Source of the DNA: Chamaecyparis obtusa | Lineage: Eukaryota > Streptophyta > Pinopsida > Cupressales > Cupressaceae | NCBI GenBank assembly: GCA_027943335.1 | Contig: BSBK01009268.1 | Location: 442,001 to 506,000 of the forward strand | Length of the DNA stretch: 64,000 bases | Reading direction: 5' to 3' | Part shown: positions 1-11,250 of the stretch, one piece after another | How the letters are laid out: each line of letters starts with the position of its first letter | Position numbering within the stretch: the first letter of the stretch is position 1 | Notes under the pieces: model-generated | What the model was told of the DNA's origin: nothing | Databases searched by the model: none | The model's input: only the letters and a program-made list of their open reading frames with translations | Made by a program: the position numbers and the translations under genes

Positions 1-2797
1 TGTATGCTAATCTTCAAATCCTCATCAATTTTATTCATTTTATCCTTGACATCCTTGGTGAACTTGGCAACATTGCATAGTTTGGCCAAAAGAGAGGTAA
101 CATTCGAATAGGAAGATTCAATGTTTGTCAAAATTGAAGATAATTCTTCTTGATTAATAGCTATGTGCTGAGCAATGTGCTCAAGCACTTTATTGTGGAA
201 TTTCTTCTCGGCTTTTTCAACTAACTTGTCAGTCCCAGATGAATCCTCATTGTACTTATTTACCGCTTCTGCTAATTGTAACAAAACATGTTGAGAGGAG
301 TCTACTTTAATACTTAATGCTTCTGACAAAATGTCCTTAGCATCCTTAATGATTTTATATTCCTTGTCTCTCTCCTCTTTAAGCTTCTTTTGCTTTTCTT
401 TCCTTTGGATGAGTTCACCTATATTTTGCATTTGATCCGCTGATAGATTTGCAAAATTCAATGTTGGAATCTCTATTTCCTCATCTAGGTCTATATCCTC
501 TACTATATTCTTGCCCAAAAATCTTATACTCGGTTGAGCTTTAGGCTTATCTATTATGGTACTTAATACTTTAGTAGTAGAGATAGTAGACATAGTAGGA
601 CTGGCTATAAAGAATGGTATACTGTCTACTGGAGAACTTAAAGTATTTACATTTGTAGAATCAAAAACTGGAATACTTACTGCTGGAAAGCTTGATGAAA
701 TAGGAGACTGCAACTCGGTAGAAGAAATGGTAGTTACTTCTGTTGTTGTTATAGGTGATTGGACAAATGTTGAAGTTGTCACAACCATGCTTGAAGATGT
801 CTCTGGGCTAGATGTAGCAACTTTTGCTGGAGAGGTAGGAAGTGATGCAATGACTTCTGCCGCTATCCTCACGGTATCATCTACCTCAGTGGCTTCTTCC
901 TGTTCATCATTGTCATCTTCAATGTCTTTTATTATAACTGATTCAGTACTCAGTTGGTGAAGATGGTATATGTTCTTCCATGTGGCATTTGCACTCTTCA
1001 CAACTGATTCAATATTGTTAATCAGAATTAAACAAGTATTGAACTTCAGTGTCATCTTATTTTCATTCTCCTTCAATGCCTTCTTTATTTCATCATTTTT
1101 CAAGCTCGGCATTAACTGTTTCAAGGTTTGATCAAATATGTCTTTTACAGTTTGCCTTGCATTGGCCCATCTCATTTTTATTTGATCTAATAAAGCTCTT
1201 GGAATCTGTTGGGCTATTTCATCAGGAGAGTATTTCCACTGTCCCATCTTTTCAATGATAGCATCTTCAATCTCCTTTTGTTCTGTTTCCGATCTTATTT
1301 CATATTTTAAAGATTTTATATTACTTACTCTAAATCCTGATCCTTCTCTCAAAAGTTTGATCTTCTCTTGAAGGGTTAGAGGAGGCTTTTTGAATATTAT
1401 ATCTTTGTCCGTTTTGTCTGCCTTACCCTTTGCACTTCTCCTTGTAAATATGACAGTGGGAGGCTTAGGTACCTTGGTGATGAATACCTTTCCTTTCTTC
1501 TTTGCAAGTTCTGGTTCCTCTGTTTTCTCATCCTTTTTCTCTTCTTCTTCAATGTCTTCTCCTCTGCCCTCGGTTAGCATTTGCATTTTGGCTATCCTCT
1601 TTTTTCCTTTATTTACTGCCTGTGGAAGCTTTGTACTTAATTCAATTCTCACTTTTGCTTCTTCATATGTCCCAAAATATGGAGCTTTGGGATCAACAGG
1701 CTGATTAAGGAGGGCTTCAATGATATTCTTTGTTTATCAATGTTTACCTCATAAGGAAGAGGTTTCACATGTACAATCCTCGGTTTAGCTGCTTGAATGT
1801 ATACTTTGTCACAGTCCACCATGAAACAAATATCATCCTTATAATCCTCCACCAACTTCTATGGAATCCGAAATCTGTCATTCATTTTCTCCTTGAAAGA
1901 CTCAAAATAACTATCCATGATGTTCTCAAAATTTTCACCCATTTCTGAAATATATTCATTTATCTCATAAAGAATTGGCACATCCTTTCTCCATACTACT
2001 TTTCCTTTGGAAGGGAAGAATTTCTGAACATAGAAAAATAAACAGACCAGTAGAGATCCAAACTTACATGGATTGTTTTTGGAAGTTTGAATGCTTTCCA
2101 TGTTCTTGTTAAACTATTTTAACAATAAATCTGCAAGGTCAAATGATAAATTATTCTTTACCACTTTGTATGCTAGGTCTATGGCTTCGCAGGGAACACT
2201 ATTCTGCTGACTTGAACTGTATATTTTATGAGCAATGATGTGTGTTCCAAACTTTAGTTCAGCATCAGTAATGCTGCTTACTTTCATGCCTCTACCGTCC
2301 CACTCAGCTCGGGTTTTCTTCTCCAGCTCTGACCGACCTAGGGTTTTGGTAGATTTAACTTTGTTTAACATGGGAAGACCGGTGATTCGGTGAATCATCT
2401 TCTTAGTGATATCTATGGGTTGCTCAAGCCAAATCTTGCCTTCGTGTACACGGCTGAGAATGTATCTAACCCATTTCTCCTGAAAGTTTCAAGGTAAATG
2501 TGTAATGTGAACTAATCCCTTGTCTTCCAGATGTTTGTGCTCTGGTTTTAGAACACCATTCGCACACAGTTCCTCACGCACAATATCTAGCTCTAGGTTT
2601 CCCATCTCTTGAATTGCATAATTGAAATGATTGCAAATATCATTAACAAGTAGTACCTTAGGAGGAATCTAAGATTGAGCTCCGTTTGGGTCTAGGGTTG
2701 CTGCAATTGCGGGCATGAGTTTGAAATCTGGTGCTCTCCATTCCCCTTGGATTATCATTTCTGTTCCTTTCTTCGCTGAAGCACTGGATGATGCCAT
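1..2797 (-). pseudogene. Element A ORF2, conserved protein of pol-less elements (partial)
   Basis: The ATG at 2797 opens a frame beginning MASSSASAKKG. In-frame stops lie at 2669-2671, 2489-2491, about 2114-2116 and 1859-1861 (TAG where element H has CAG), and there is a one-base-type frameshift near 1730. From there to base 1 the frame is open for about 575 codons and leaves the window. The N-terminal part shares ILSRxH, WLE, IxGRG-like and YKDDICFMVD blocks with G and H. The C-terminal part is basic, then Ser/Thr/Pro-rich (about 500-900), then predicted coiled coil. No transmembrane segment, nuclease motif or known catalytic motif is seen. The N-terminal half has a loose resemblance to plant 'putative transposon protein' domains; this is a guess. 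Function unknown. Confidence 0.7.
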
Positions 2798-3220
2798 GGT
2801 AGCTCACAGAGAATTCTTTTCGCAAAAGTATTTGAATCGCTTGATTGCTCTGGAAATTTTCTACTCTCAAAATGCTAAAGTTCGCGGTGAAGAATGAGTT
2901 TGATTTCTTGCCTTTCGTTTACAACTCTATCATTAATGCTTAGTAGAAATTAGGGTATGAATTTCGACAGACTGTCACCCACTATGAATTAATTTCTCGG
3001 TAAAGACTTCACAACTCGGTGAACTTGAGAATTCATATTGCTCCGACCTCGCTCAGTAATCATATTAGATAGCTCCCGACCTTGCTCGGTGAAAACTGAT
3101 ACCGACCTTCCTATGATCTTATTGCATCTTGTATGCTGATTTAGATCTTTCTTTTAATTCACTTATGGAAGTACTTGAAATTTGTCTATGAGAATACAGT
3201 TCCTGTGCTTTCTTGGGAAT
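2798..3220 (-). other. Gag-ORF2 spacer of element A
   Basis: This non-coding stretch lies between the Gag-like ORF and ORF2. It contains ACCGAG-type motifs (plus-strand CTCGGT or CTCAGT near 2994, 3012, 3050 and 3096), the same core as in the LTR array. It may hold a second promoter or a splice acceptor for ORF2; that is inference only. Confidence 0.4.
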
Positions 3221-4374
3221 TTAGTTTGAGTCGGTAGAGCCACCCATTCCATTACTTGGACTGGTTTGCTCGGTAGATTTAGGAATCCACTGTTGTCTCA
3301 TCTGTTTCCTGATCTTAGTTTCTTCATTCTTCTTTCCATCTTCAACTTCACTAGCATTCATGCAATTTTTGGCTATATGACCGAGTTTAGTGCATTTGAA
3401 ACATCTTATGGTAGTATCTCTTTTCCTTAGATGATGTTTTATGCAGTTCATGCCAATGTGTCCATATTCTCCACAATAATGACATCTACACCAAGTGTTG
3501 TAATCCCATCCAAACATTTCTTTCATAATTTGTTCTGTTGGATTGAATGTTTTGGATCTGCACTCAGATGCCTTGTGACCTTGTTTGTTGCATTTGTGAC
3601 AATTACCTTTGAATCTTGGTTTTTCCTTGCATTCATTCGCTTTGTGACCATGCTGATTGCAGTTGTAGCATTTTCCATTGAATACTGCTTTTTCATTGCT
3701 CCAACATTTATTTGAAGTATGTCCTATTTTTCCACAATGATTACAAGTAGGTTTTTGATTCCTTTGAGTACCTTGCTTAGAAGATTCACCTTCTCCTTTG
3801 TATCCAAGTCCTGCTTTTCCTTTTTGCCTATGAAGATTTTGATCATGCAGCTGATTTAAGTCTTCTTGGTTCTTCAGCATTCTTTCATTGATTTGTTTTT
3901 TGGTGTTTAGGTCATCCACCAATCTTAGATTGATTTGCTTTTCAGATCTTAGTTCTTCTCTTGTGCTTTCTATTTCTGATCTTAGAGTCAGAATTTCCTC
4001 ATTTGTATGGGAGATCTGATCAATTAGGTTTTCTAGCTGAAGGAATTTATTTTGGACTTCATTGTTCCTTCCATCTAATTCATCTTTCAACTTGTTTCTT
4101 TGTTCTAAGATCTCACAAAATCTTGTTGAGTGTAGTTCTTGTTCTCTTTTTAATTTTCTTCGACAGCATTGTTTGCTTCATCTGAGCCATTTGAGGGAAA
4201 AAGATCTTCAATCTTTTCTTCAATGTAATTATGATCATTCATCTGATTTGCAAGTTCCTTCCTTCTTCTTAGGGATTGGGAAAGATGTTCTTTTGCTTCT
4301 TTAAGTTTAGCTATGGCCATTTCCAGATCTAGCTTTTCATTTTCAATCACCTTGTTCAGTTTGAATACCTCCAT
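3221..4374 (-). pseudogene. Element A Gag-like protein, coiled coil plus five zinc knuckles
   Basis: Starting at the ATG at 4374, the frame encodes an N-terminal region rich in heptad-like Leu/Glu/Lys (coiled coil). It is broken by one in-frame TAA just after about residue 74, and continues in the same frame to 3221. A GLGY motif precedes five CX2CX4HX4C zinc knuckles (for example CNHCGKIGHTSNKC and CFKCTKLGHIAKNC), all with intact ligands, followed by a Lys/Gln/Ser-rich tail. Role by family: nucleocapsid-like RNA binding and particle assembly. It lacks the copia Gag N-terminal domain seen in elements F, B and C, and no protease follows. Apart from the TAA the frame is open, so A decayed recently. 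Elements G and H carry a protein of the same architecture. Confidence 0.8.
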
Positions 4375-4426
4375 TGTCCTGGATCTTTGCTCAAGCTAGT
4401 TAAGATTTATCTTGAGAACCAATACA

Positions 4427-4438
4427 GCTCTGATACCA
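4427..4438 (-). other. Primer binding site of element A
   Basis: The minus strand reads TGGTATCAGAGC, the standard plant copia primer site complementary to the 3' end of initiator tRNA-Met, two bases inside the LTR end. Confidence 0.85.
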
Positions 4439-4440
4439 AT

Positions 4441-5545
4441 TGTTGGAAATATTCAAGAATTAACCAAGTTACTGAGAGGGGAGGGGTGAATCAGTAACTT
4501 CAAATTTTTCAATATCAGATGTATTAACATATAGTTCACTTTATCCTTTTGCATATAGAAAGCATGAAACATAAAAGCATTCACAACAATGACACATAGA
4601 TTTGGTTACCCAGAAACCTTCCAAAAGAAAGTAAAATTAGGGTGGGGATGAAACCCACAAAGCTTTAATATTGCAATATAAAGTTGGCTGGTTAAGGCTT
4701 ACATTGATCAATTTTGATGATCTGCCCTGCTAGGAGCAATAAGGACTACTAGGTCCACCTTGTTAGAGGATTTACAAACATACAATGAAGTATGCACTCG
4801 GTTAAGAGATTTTACAAAGACTGTTAGGTCTATCCAGTTAAAGGATTTCAAGCTGATTCACCTGTTAGGATGAAACAGTAGATCTCTTACTTTGCAACTG
4901 GATTGCTAAATGAGATTCGCTGATGTACTGATCACCTTCTGTGATGAATTTGTCTCTTCTACTCCTTATGTATAGTAGCCCTTTGTAATTCACTAGTTTT
5001 TGCTTTTTATCTCTTCTTTTTATTCCACATTCATATTACTTGGTATTTGTACAACATTGTTTATATACAAGTCTAAACAATTAATTACAATTAAAAAGTC
5101 GGCTTAACAAATAAACATAAGTGCTACTAAGTCGGCCCAAGTATGGTTACACAGTTCTTGCAAACTAACTCGGTGACTTTCTGATACTCGGCGTCCACTG
5201 CATTACTCGGCATCATCATGCACTCAGTAGAAGTGAAGGCTCGGTTCATACTAACCACTCGGTAAGTTTCAAACTCAGTAAATACTTGTGACTCGATAGA
5301 CATAATGTCACTCGGTTTACGCTGTCCTGCTCAGTTTGCACTGTTCTGCTTGGTTTGCACTGTCCTGCTCAGTTTGCAATATCCTACTCGGTTTGCACTG
5401 TCCTGCTCGATTTGCACTATTCTGCTCGGTTTGCACTGTTCTTCTTGGTTTGCACTATTCTGCTTGGTTTGCACTGTTCTGCTCGGTTTGCACTCAAGAT
5501 GCAAATAAGTGTTGTCACTAGTGGCAATCCTGCTTAATGCCAACA
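4441..5545 (-). repeat. 5' LTR of element A
   Basis: The 1105-bp LTR is bounded by TGTTGG at 4441 and CCAACA at 5540-5545, a 6-bp inverted terminal repeat, and is followed on its internal side by a primer site. Near its sense 3' end (about 4476-4490) is a C-rich tract with CTCTCAGTAAC that is shared with other families here. A TATATAAA-like box on the minus strand near 5061-5069 is a possible core promoter. The U3 side is rich in ACTCGGT (sense ACCGAGT) and carries a 19-bp tandem array. Confidence 0.85.
5311..5500 (-). repeat. 19-bp tandem array in U3 of element A LTR
   Basis: Ten units of exactly 19 bp start at 5311, 5330, 5349, 5368, 5387, 5406, 5425, 5444, 5463 and 5482. The plus-strand consensus is CTCGGTTTGCACTGTTCTG. 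The units differ by point changes only (CTCGG/CTCAG/CTTGG, GTT/GTC/ATT). The array is 45-235 bp inside the sense start of the LTR, where enhancers sit. It produces several spurious leucine/cysteine-rich reading frames. Confidence 0.9.
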
Positions 5546-5578
5546 ATATGTATGTAATAGAGTCCTAACAGGGTAAAC
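5546..5578 (+). repeat. Fragment of G 5' LTR between elements A and B
   Basis: These 33 bp read as the G-family LTR (compare 28423-28455 and the reverse of 28760-28800). The fragment is bounded on the left by the end of A (ATATG duplication) and on the right by the TAAAC copy of the B target duplication. Confidence 0.8.
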
Positions 5579-6765
5579 TATTAGAAAGTAAAGTTCACCA
5601 AGATAACTAAGAGGGAGGGGGGGTGATTCAATTATCAAATAATTATAACTTTTATCAACTTTAATAGCATTTAATGATCTAAGTAATATAATTACCAACC
5701 ATAGAGAGATATTCATACATAATAACACAATGACACAAGATATGTTGACTAGGGAGCCTCTTGATCAAAGAGTAAACCCTGGTGGGAATGATGCCCACAA
5801 AAGATGCACTAATATGAATATTCCTTGTGAAAGGATGCACTCTGTTAGGAGTCTTATGAAATAAATTCAGTACATATGAATCCTAGTTAGGATATTTTTA
5901 ATCCTTGCTAAAATATTCTAACCCTATTAAGAGTTATGGAAGACAAAAGGACCCACTACCCAAAAAGCGTCAATGGCAAGATCACTGAACACACTGTCCA
6001 ACTGACCTTAAGATTATTCAATAGAATAATATCAAATATGTTACCTCCTTTCTCACTATGCCAAACCACACTCACTACTACACCAGATCTCAATTTCAGA
6101 TCTTTGTACTTCGCATGTCTTCCTGCACAATTTCGCTTTCACAACTACATTATCTCTCTTCTTCACTTCATGCATACATTCACATTCAACCATAATCAAC
6201 CACTTACTTTCATATTAAAATAAGGAAAAACATTCCTTCCTTTATACCACACTCAAATAATTACAAATGAGTCGGCACACAATAACACAATAAAAGTTTC
6301 CACATGCTATTTCAAAATTACACAAAATTGTCAACTTCCAAATACAATAATTCTCGACTTGTGTGACCTAAAAGTTTGCACTATCATGCACATCACTATC
6401 AATGTGTCTCTAACTTCCCTTTAATTGTGAAAAACCAAATTCCATCTTGATTATAAGATATCATCCGATTTCCACAAACCGCTACTTAGGAACACTGCCT
6501 GAATACTGCTTCCACCAAAATGTTCATAACTTCCATGAATAAATGAATTACTATCTACACTCTTAACCATAAACATATAACATATCAAAGAGTATATCCT
6601 CAACATCACATATCTCCAACTACAGTATCCCACGTGCGCTAATCCAAATACTGTCTGCTTCTCTGCAAGTCTCTAGAAGATCACTGTATTGACATCAATG
6701 ACAATCATAGTCATGGATGCAACAATAACTGATACAAAATGACTACCAAGCATTCATTCCTAACA
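5579..6765 (-). repeat. 3' LTR of element B
   Basis: 1187 bp, starting TATTAG (TG mutated to TA) and ending CTAACA. It matches the LTR at 11251-12435 along its whole length. The polypurine tract on the minus strand (AATGGGGGAGAT, about 6766-6778) abuts it, and a second PPT-like tract lies near 7041. Confidence 0.85.
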
Positions 6766-7126
6766 ATCTCCCCCATTGGCATTGATTGCAACATAGATGA
6801 AAAATATCCAATGTTCCAAAAATCTAATACTACAACACTGCTACATTAATCAAATGTTGCTTCGTTTTCCTATTTAGTTCTCTCTAATAGATGGTACAAA
6901 TGTTTTTTCATGTACAATTCTACCCCATTAACATCAATGACAGAAGTTTCATCATTATGTCAAAAACACCTCCAATGTCAAAAGACACTATTCAGAAAAG
7001 ACATTCACAAGAGTCCTCATGACTTAGCTCAGATACACATACTCCCCCATAGAGGAAGTACCAACATCCAGTCCAGAAGAAAAATAAGACTTATATACCA
7101 CTAGACAGATGCAACCAACTACATCA

Positions 7127-10100
7127 TTACTCAAAAGTAGGCTAGGACATAACCCCAAGCATACCTCTCAAATACTCAAACGTATCCTTAGGAAAAGGCT
7201 TTGTAAATATGTATGCTATCTGTTCCTTTGTGCTTATGTACTCCAGTCTGACTTCTTTCTCAATATCTCTCTCTTACAATATTATACTTGATCTCTATAT
7301 GCTTTGTCTTAGAATGTAATACATGATTCTTAGACATACTAACTATGCTGGTGTTGTCACAATGTATGACAATAGGCTCAACAAACTTTATTCCAATATC
7401 CTTTAGCATTTGCTTCATTCAAATTATCTGGATACAATTGTTTGTTGTTGCTACATACTCTGCTTCTTCTTCTTGCTTAGCCAAGAAACCAATCTTCCTC
7501 TAAGGAAAAATGCTCCACCACTGGTACTTTTCTTATCATCAACATTGCCTCCCCAATCACCATCTGTATATGCACATAGGGTAAAATCATCATTTTTTTC
7601 ATACCACAATCCATAGTCCATTGTGCCTCTTAAATATCTTAGTATCCTCTTTACTGTTGCATAATGTGATTCTCTAGGTTCAGCTTGAAATATTGCTACA
7701 ATTCCAACTGACTATGCTATATCAGGTCTTGTATGTGTCAAGTATTGCAATCCTCCAATCATAGATCTATATTTCTTCTATTCAATTGTTGATGTTTAAT
7801 CTGTGCTAGATAGTTTATGTCTAGTTACCGTAGGTTTTCTAACTGGTTTACAGTTCTCCATTCCAAATCTTTTCAAAAAATCATTCAAGTACTTTGTCTG
7901 AATTACAAAAATATCATCGCTATTATGTGTTATCTATAATCCCAAAAAGTATTTCATCTCACCAATCATACTCATTTCAAATTCAGTCTTAATTTCATCA
8001 GCAAATTTGTCACTAGCTTCATCTTCTCCTCCAAAAATAATGTCATCAACAAAAATAACTATAATCAACAAACAATTTTCAATTTCTTTTGTGTATAGAT
8101 TTCTATTAGTTGTTCCTTTTGTAAATCCCAATTTTAACAAATACTTATCCAGTCTTGCATACCAAGTTCTAGGTGCTTGCTTTAGTCCATATAATGCTTT
8201 CTTCAGTTTACATACCATGTCTCCTTCTTGAGTCAAAGGAAAACCTTCAGGCTACTCAATGTAGACTTCTTCCAATTCACCATTTAGAAATGCGGACTTC
8301 ACATCCATCTGATATACTTTGAATTTCTTAAAAACTGCATAGGCAAAAAACATTCTTGCTACTAGTGCAAAAGTTTCTTCATACTCAATTCCTTCTTGTT
8401 GTGAGTATCCCTTACATACCAATCTTTATTTGTTTCTTACTACTTCTCGTTGTTCATTCATTTTGTTTCTGAATACCCATTTAGTTCCAATAACATTCAT
8501 ATCTTTAGGTCTAGGGACTAATTCCCATGTCTTATTCTTTTCAATCTAATCTAGTTAATCTTTCATAGCATTAATCCAATGTTCATCTTCACAAGCTTCA
8601 CTAGTAGATTTAGGTTCAATTTGAGAAATCAAACATAACTGTTCGTGTACCTTATTTCGAGTAAAAAATCCTCTTTTAATGCTTCCAATAATTTTCTCAA
8701 TAGGATGATTTCTTGATAGGCTCTTGTTAGGTGTCACTGTCTCAGCTCTTACTTCAAGTGTCAGTTCTTCAATAACTTCACTGTGGCTTTCATTCACCAA
8801 ATCATTATCAGTCTCATAGAATAGTTCAGTAGTTTTAGTGTTAGGCTTAGGATGAGTTCCTTCATTAGATTCATAATCAAGCATTCTTTCCTGAATTTTG
8901 AATTTTTCATGAAGTTTAACATTTGCACTCTCAACAATAGTCTTAGTTTTCTTATTGTAACATCTATATGATTTTCTCTTCAAACAATATCCAAGAAAAA
9001 TACCTTGATCACTTCTAGGATCAAACTTTTCAATGTCATCATCTCTCTTTATAAAACATTTCTACCAAAAATTCTAAAATACTTAACTGAGGGTGCATGT
9101 CCAAACCATAATTCATAGGGTGTCTTGTTTGTGTCTACTCCAATTTGTACTTTGTTCATTGTATACACTATTGTGTTCACTTCTTCTCTCTAGAATATCT
9201 TTGCCAAATCATTCTCAAATAACATAGCTCTTGCTACTTTGATCACTGATCTATTTCTTCTTTCTGCAATACCATTTTGTTCAGGTGTTCTAGGGGCTAA
9301 AAACTGTCTCTTAATGCCATTCACTTCACAAAAGGTGTTAAACTCTCTAGAAGTAAATTCTCCACCTCTATCAGATCTCAAACAATTAATCTTCATTCTA
9401 GATTCATTCTCAACTTTATTCTTAATGATCTTAAACTTATCAAATGCTTCATAATTTTCTTTAAGAAATGCAATCCACATCATTCTTGTAAAATCATCAA
9501 CAAGAATTATAAAATACCTTTCTCCATAGAATCCTCTAGTTTTGGTAGGACCGCTCAAGTTTGTATGAACAATTTCCAACTTCTCTTCAGATGTGAACTT
9601 CTTACTAGGAAATGAACTTCTCTTCTGCTTAGCCATCACACATTCCTTGCAAATCATGTTAGTAGGCTTTATAATTTTAGGCAAATACCTTACTGCAAGT
9701 GTAGTACTCACTTTCACAATGTTATCAAAATTTATGTGACAAAACCTTCTATGCCATAACCAACTATCATCAATCTTAGTAATCAAACATGTCATCTCAG
9801 TAGGATTCAATTGAAATACATTACCTCTACTTCTACATCTAGTTCCAATCAGATTTCCATCTTTATCCTTTATCCCACAAGTTTTCTTAGTAAACCAAAC
9901 TTGATATCCCTTGTCAACTAGCTATCCAACACTCAAAATATTATGTTTCAAACCATCCACAAAGTAAACATCATCTGTATTAGTCTTTCCATCAAGAGTA
10001 ATAGATCCTATACCTTTAATCAAACAAGGTGCATTGTTTCCAACTCTCACAATTCCTGCATCATAATTGTTAAACTTCATAAATTTTTCATATCACCAGT

Positions 10101-11194
10101 CATATGATGTGAACAACCACTATCTATAATCTAATCAGCTTTCTTTTCAACTTGGGAAACTAAGGCTTTTCTTCTTTAACATTAGTTTCAAGATTCTCTT
10201 CTTTAATTTCTATGAATCCTATGTCATCATTATTCTTAATATCACTTTCACTTAGAGTTCTTTCTATACTAGTTTCAAGATCTTCATCATTAGCATAATA
10301 AAATTCCTTAGATCTTCTAGGCTTGAAATTGTTTTTGTGCTTCTTAACTCTCTTAGGACATTTAGATGTAAAATGACCATATTCTTGACAAGTCCAACAT
10401 TTAAAGATTTTCTTACCGTCTGGTTCTCTCTTCACAAGCAAGGCAATACCTTCTTCAATCTTCCTGTCTTCTTCATTTCTAGATTTTTTGCTACTAGCAT
10501 AATCTCTACTCACACTGATGCTTCTTGAAAAAGTAGGGTGCATAATAAGAGCACTGAATGCTATCTCTATTCTAGGTAAGTCTCCTGATAACCTCAAGTT
10601 CATTTTTGCTACTTCCAATCTTCCAAGAAGAGTCTCTCTTGTAAATTTCATAGTACAAGGTATAACTTGTTCAATCATCTGTGTTGTTTGCTTAAATACA
10701 GGAGTCAATGTCTTTGGAATTTTCCATATCACTTCATTCTCTATCTTTTTTCATCCACAAGATTTTATCCCTGCAACAATTTCTAAAATTTTACCAATAT
10801 AGCTTCTAATAGATTCATCTTCCATCATTCTTATATCTTCAAATGCACAAATCCAATTATGTAATCTAACTTTCTTTGCATGTTCATCACCATCAAAAGT
10901 AGAGTGTAAGGCTTTCCAAATTTCATGAGATGTTTTCAAACATTTTACCTAACTGTACTCATTCTTCGGAAGGGTTGTCAAAAGTGCTTCTCTTTCAAGT
11001 ATGTTACACATGAATAGATCTCTTTCACTGCTAGAGCATGTCTCAAGATTTTCTTCTTCAATGTTAGTCTTATCATTCTTTGTAATCAACCAATAACCTG
11101 GTCCTAAACATAGTAGATGTGTCCTCATCTTCTGTTTCCAGCTATCAAAATTTACTCCATCAAACTTAGGGCTTTTTTTCCTAAAATTAACCAT
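7127..11194 (-). pseudogene. Element B copia gag-pol, multiply broken
   Basis: The start is ATG 11194 (MVNFRKKSPKFDG) and the end near 7127. Gag (to about 10160) ends in a CWTCQEYGHFTSKCP zinc knuckle. Protease lies around 10000-10150 (the Trp before IIDSG is now TAG). Integrase at 9810-9190 keeps the HHCC-type WHRRFCHINFD, the DxSGP aspartate and [11 protein letters not shown] lies around 8540-7934 with FVDDIIF, and RNase H runs to a C-terminus containing FTKPFPKD. Numerous stops and frameshifts break it. Those at 10949-10951 and 7934-7936 are TAG where element C has CAG (22200-22202 and 19169-19171). Non-functional. Confidence 0.85.
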
Positions 11195-11236
11195 GGATCT
11201 CCTTAAGTTGTTAAAATTTTCTTTCAAGGACCTTCT

Positions 11237-11248
11237 ACTCTAATACCA
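11237..11248 (-). other. Degenerate primer binding site of element B
   Basis: The minus strand reads TGGTATTAGAGT, the initiator-Met primer site with two C-to-T changes, two bases inside the 5' LTR. Confidence 0.75.
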
Positions 11249-11250
11249 AT

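Larger units (their letters stand above)
1..5545 (-). mobile_element. Element A: pol-less LTR retrotransposon, 5' part
   Basis: Read on the minus strand, the order is 5' LTR (5545-4441), primer site, Gag-like zinc-knuckle ORF, spacer, and a long second ORF that runs off the left edge. No protease, integrase or reverse transcriptase is present between Gag and ORF2. The outer end abuts ATATG (5546-5550) inside the LTR of element G. Uninterrupted G-family LTR sequence around 28420 reads CACTATATGTATG across this point, so A is an insertion there. The other copy of the duplication and the 3' LTR lie outside the window. Confidence 0.8.

Noticed and set aside
1859..1861. Recoded TAG (alternative genetic code)
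   Set aside because: Sister copies have CAG at the same codon, and TAA/TGA and frameshifts also occur; simple decay explains it.
5305..5546. Four overlapping Cys/Leu/Ser-rich ORFs of 60-71 codons
   Set aside because: Produced by the 19-bp tandem array in a non-coding LTR; open in several frames at once.
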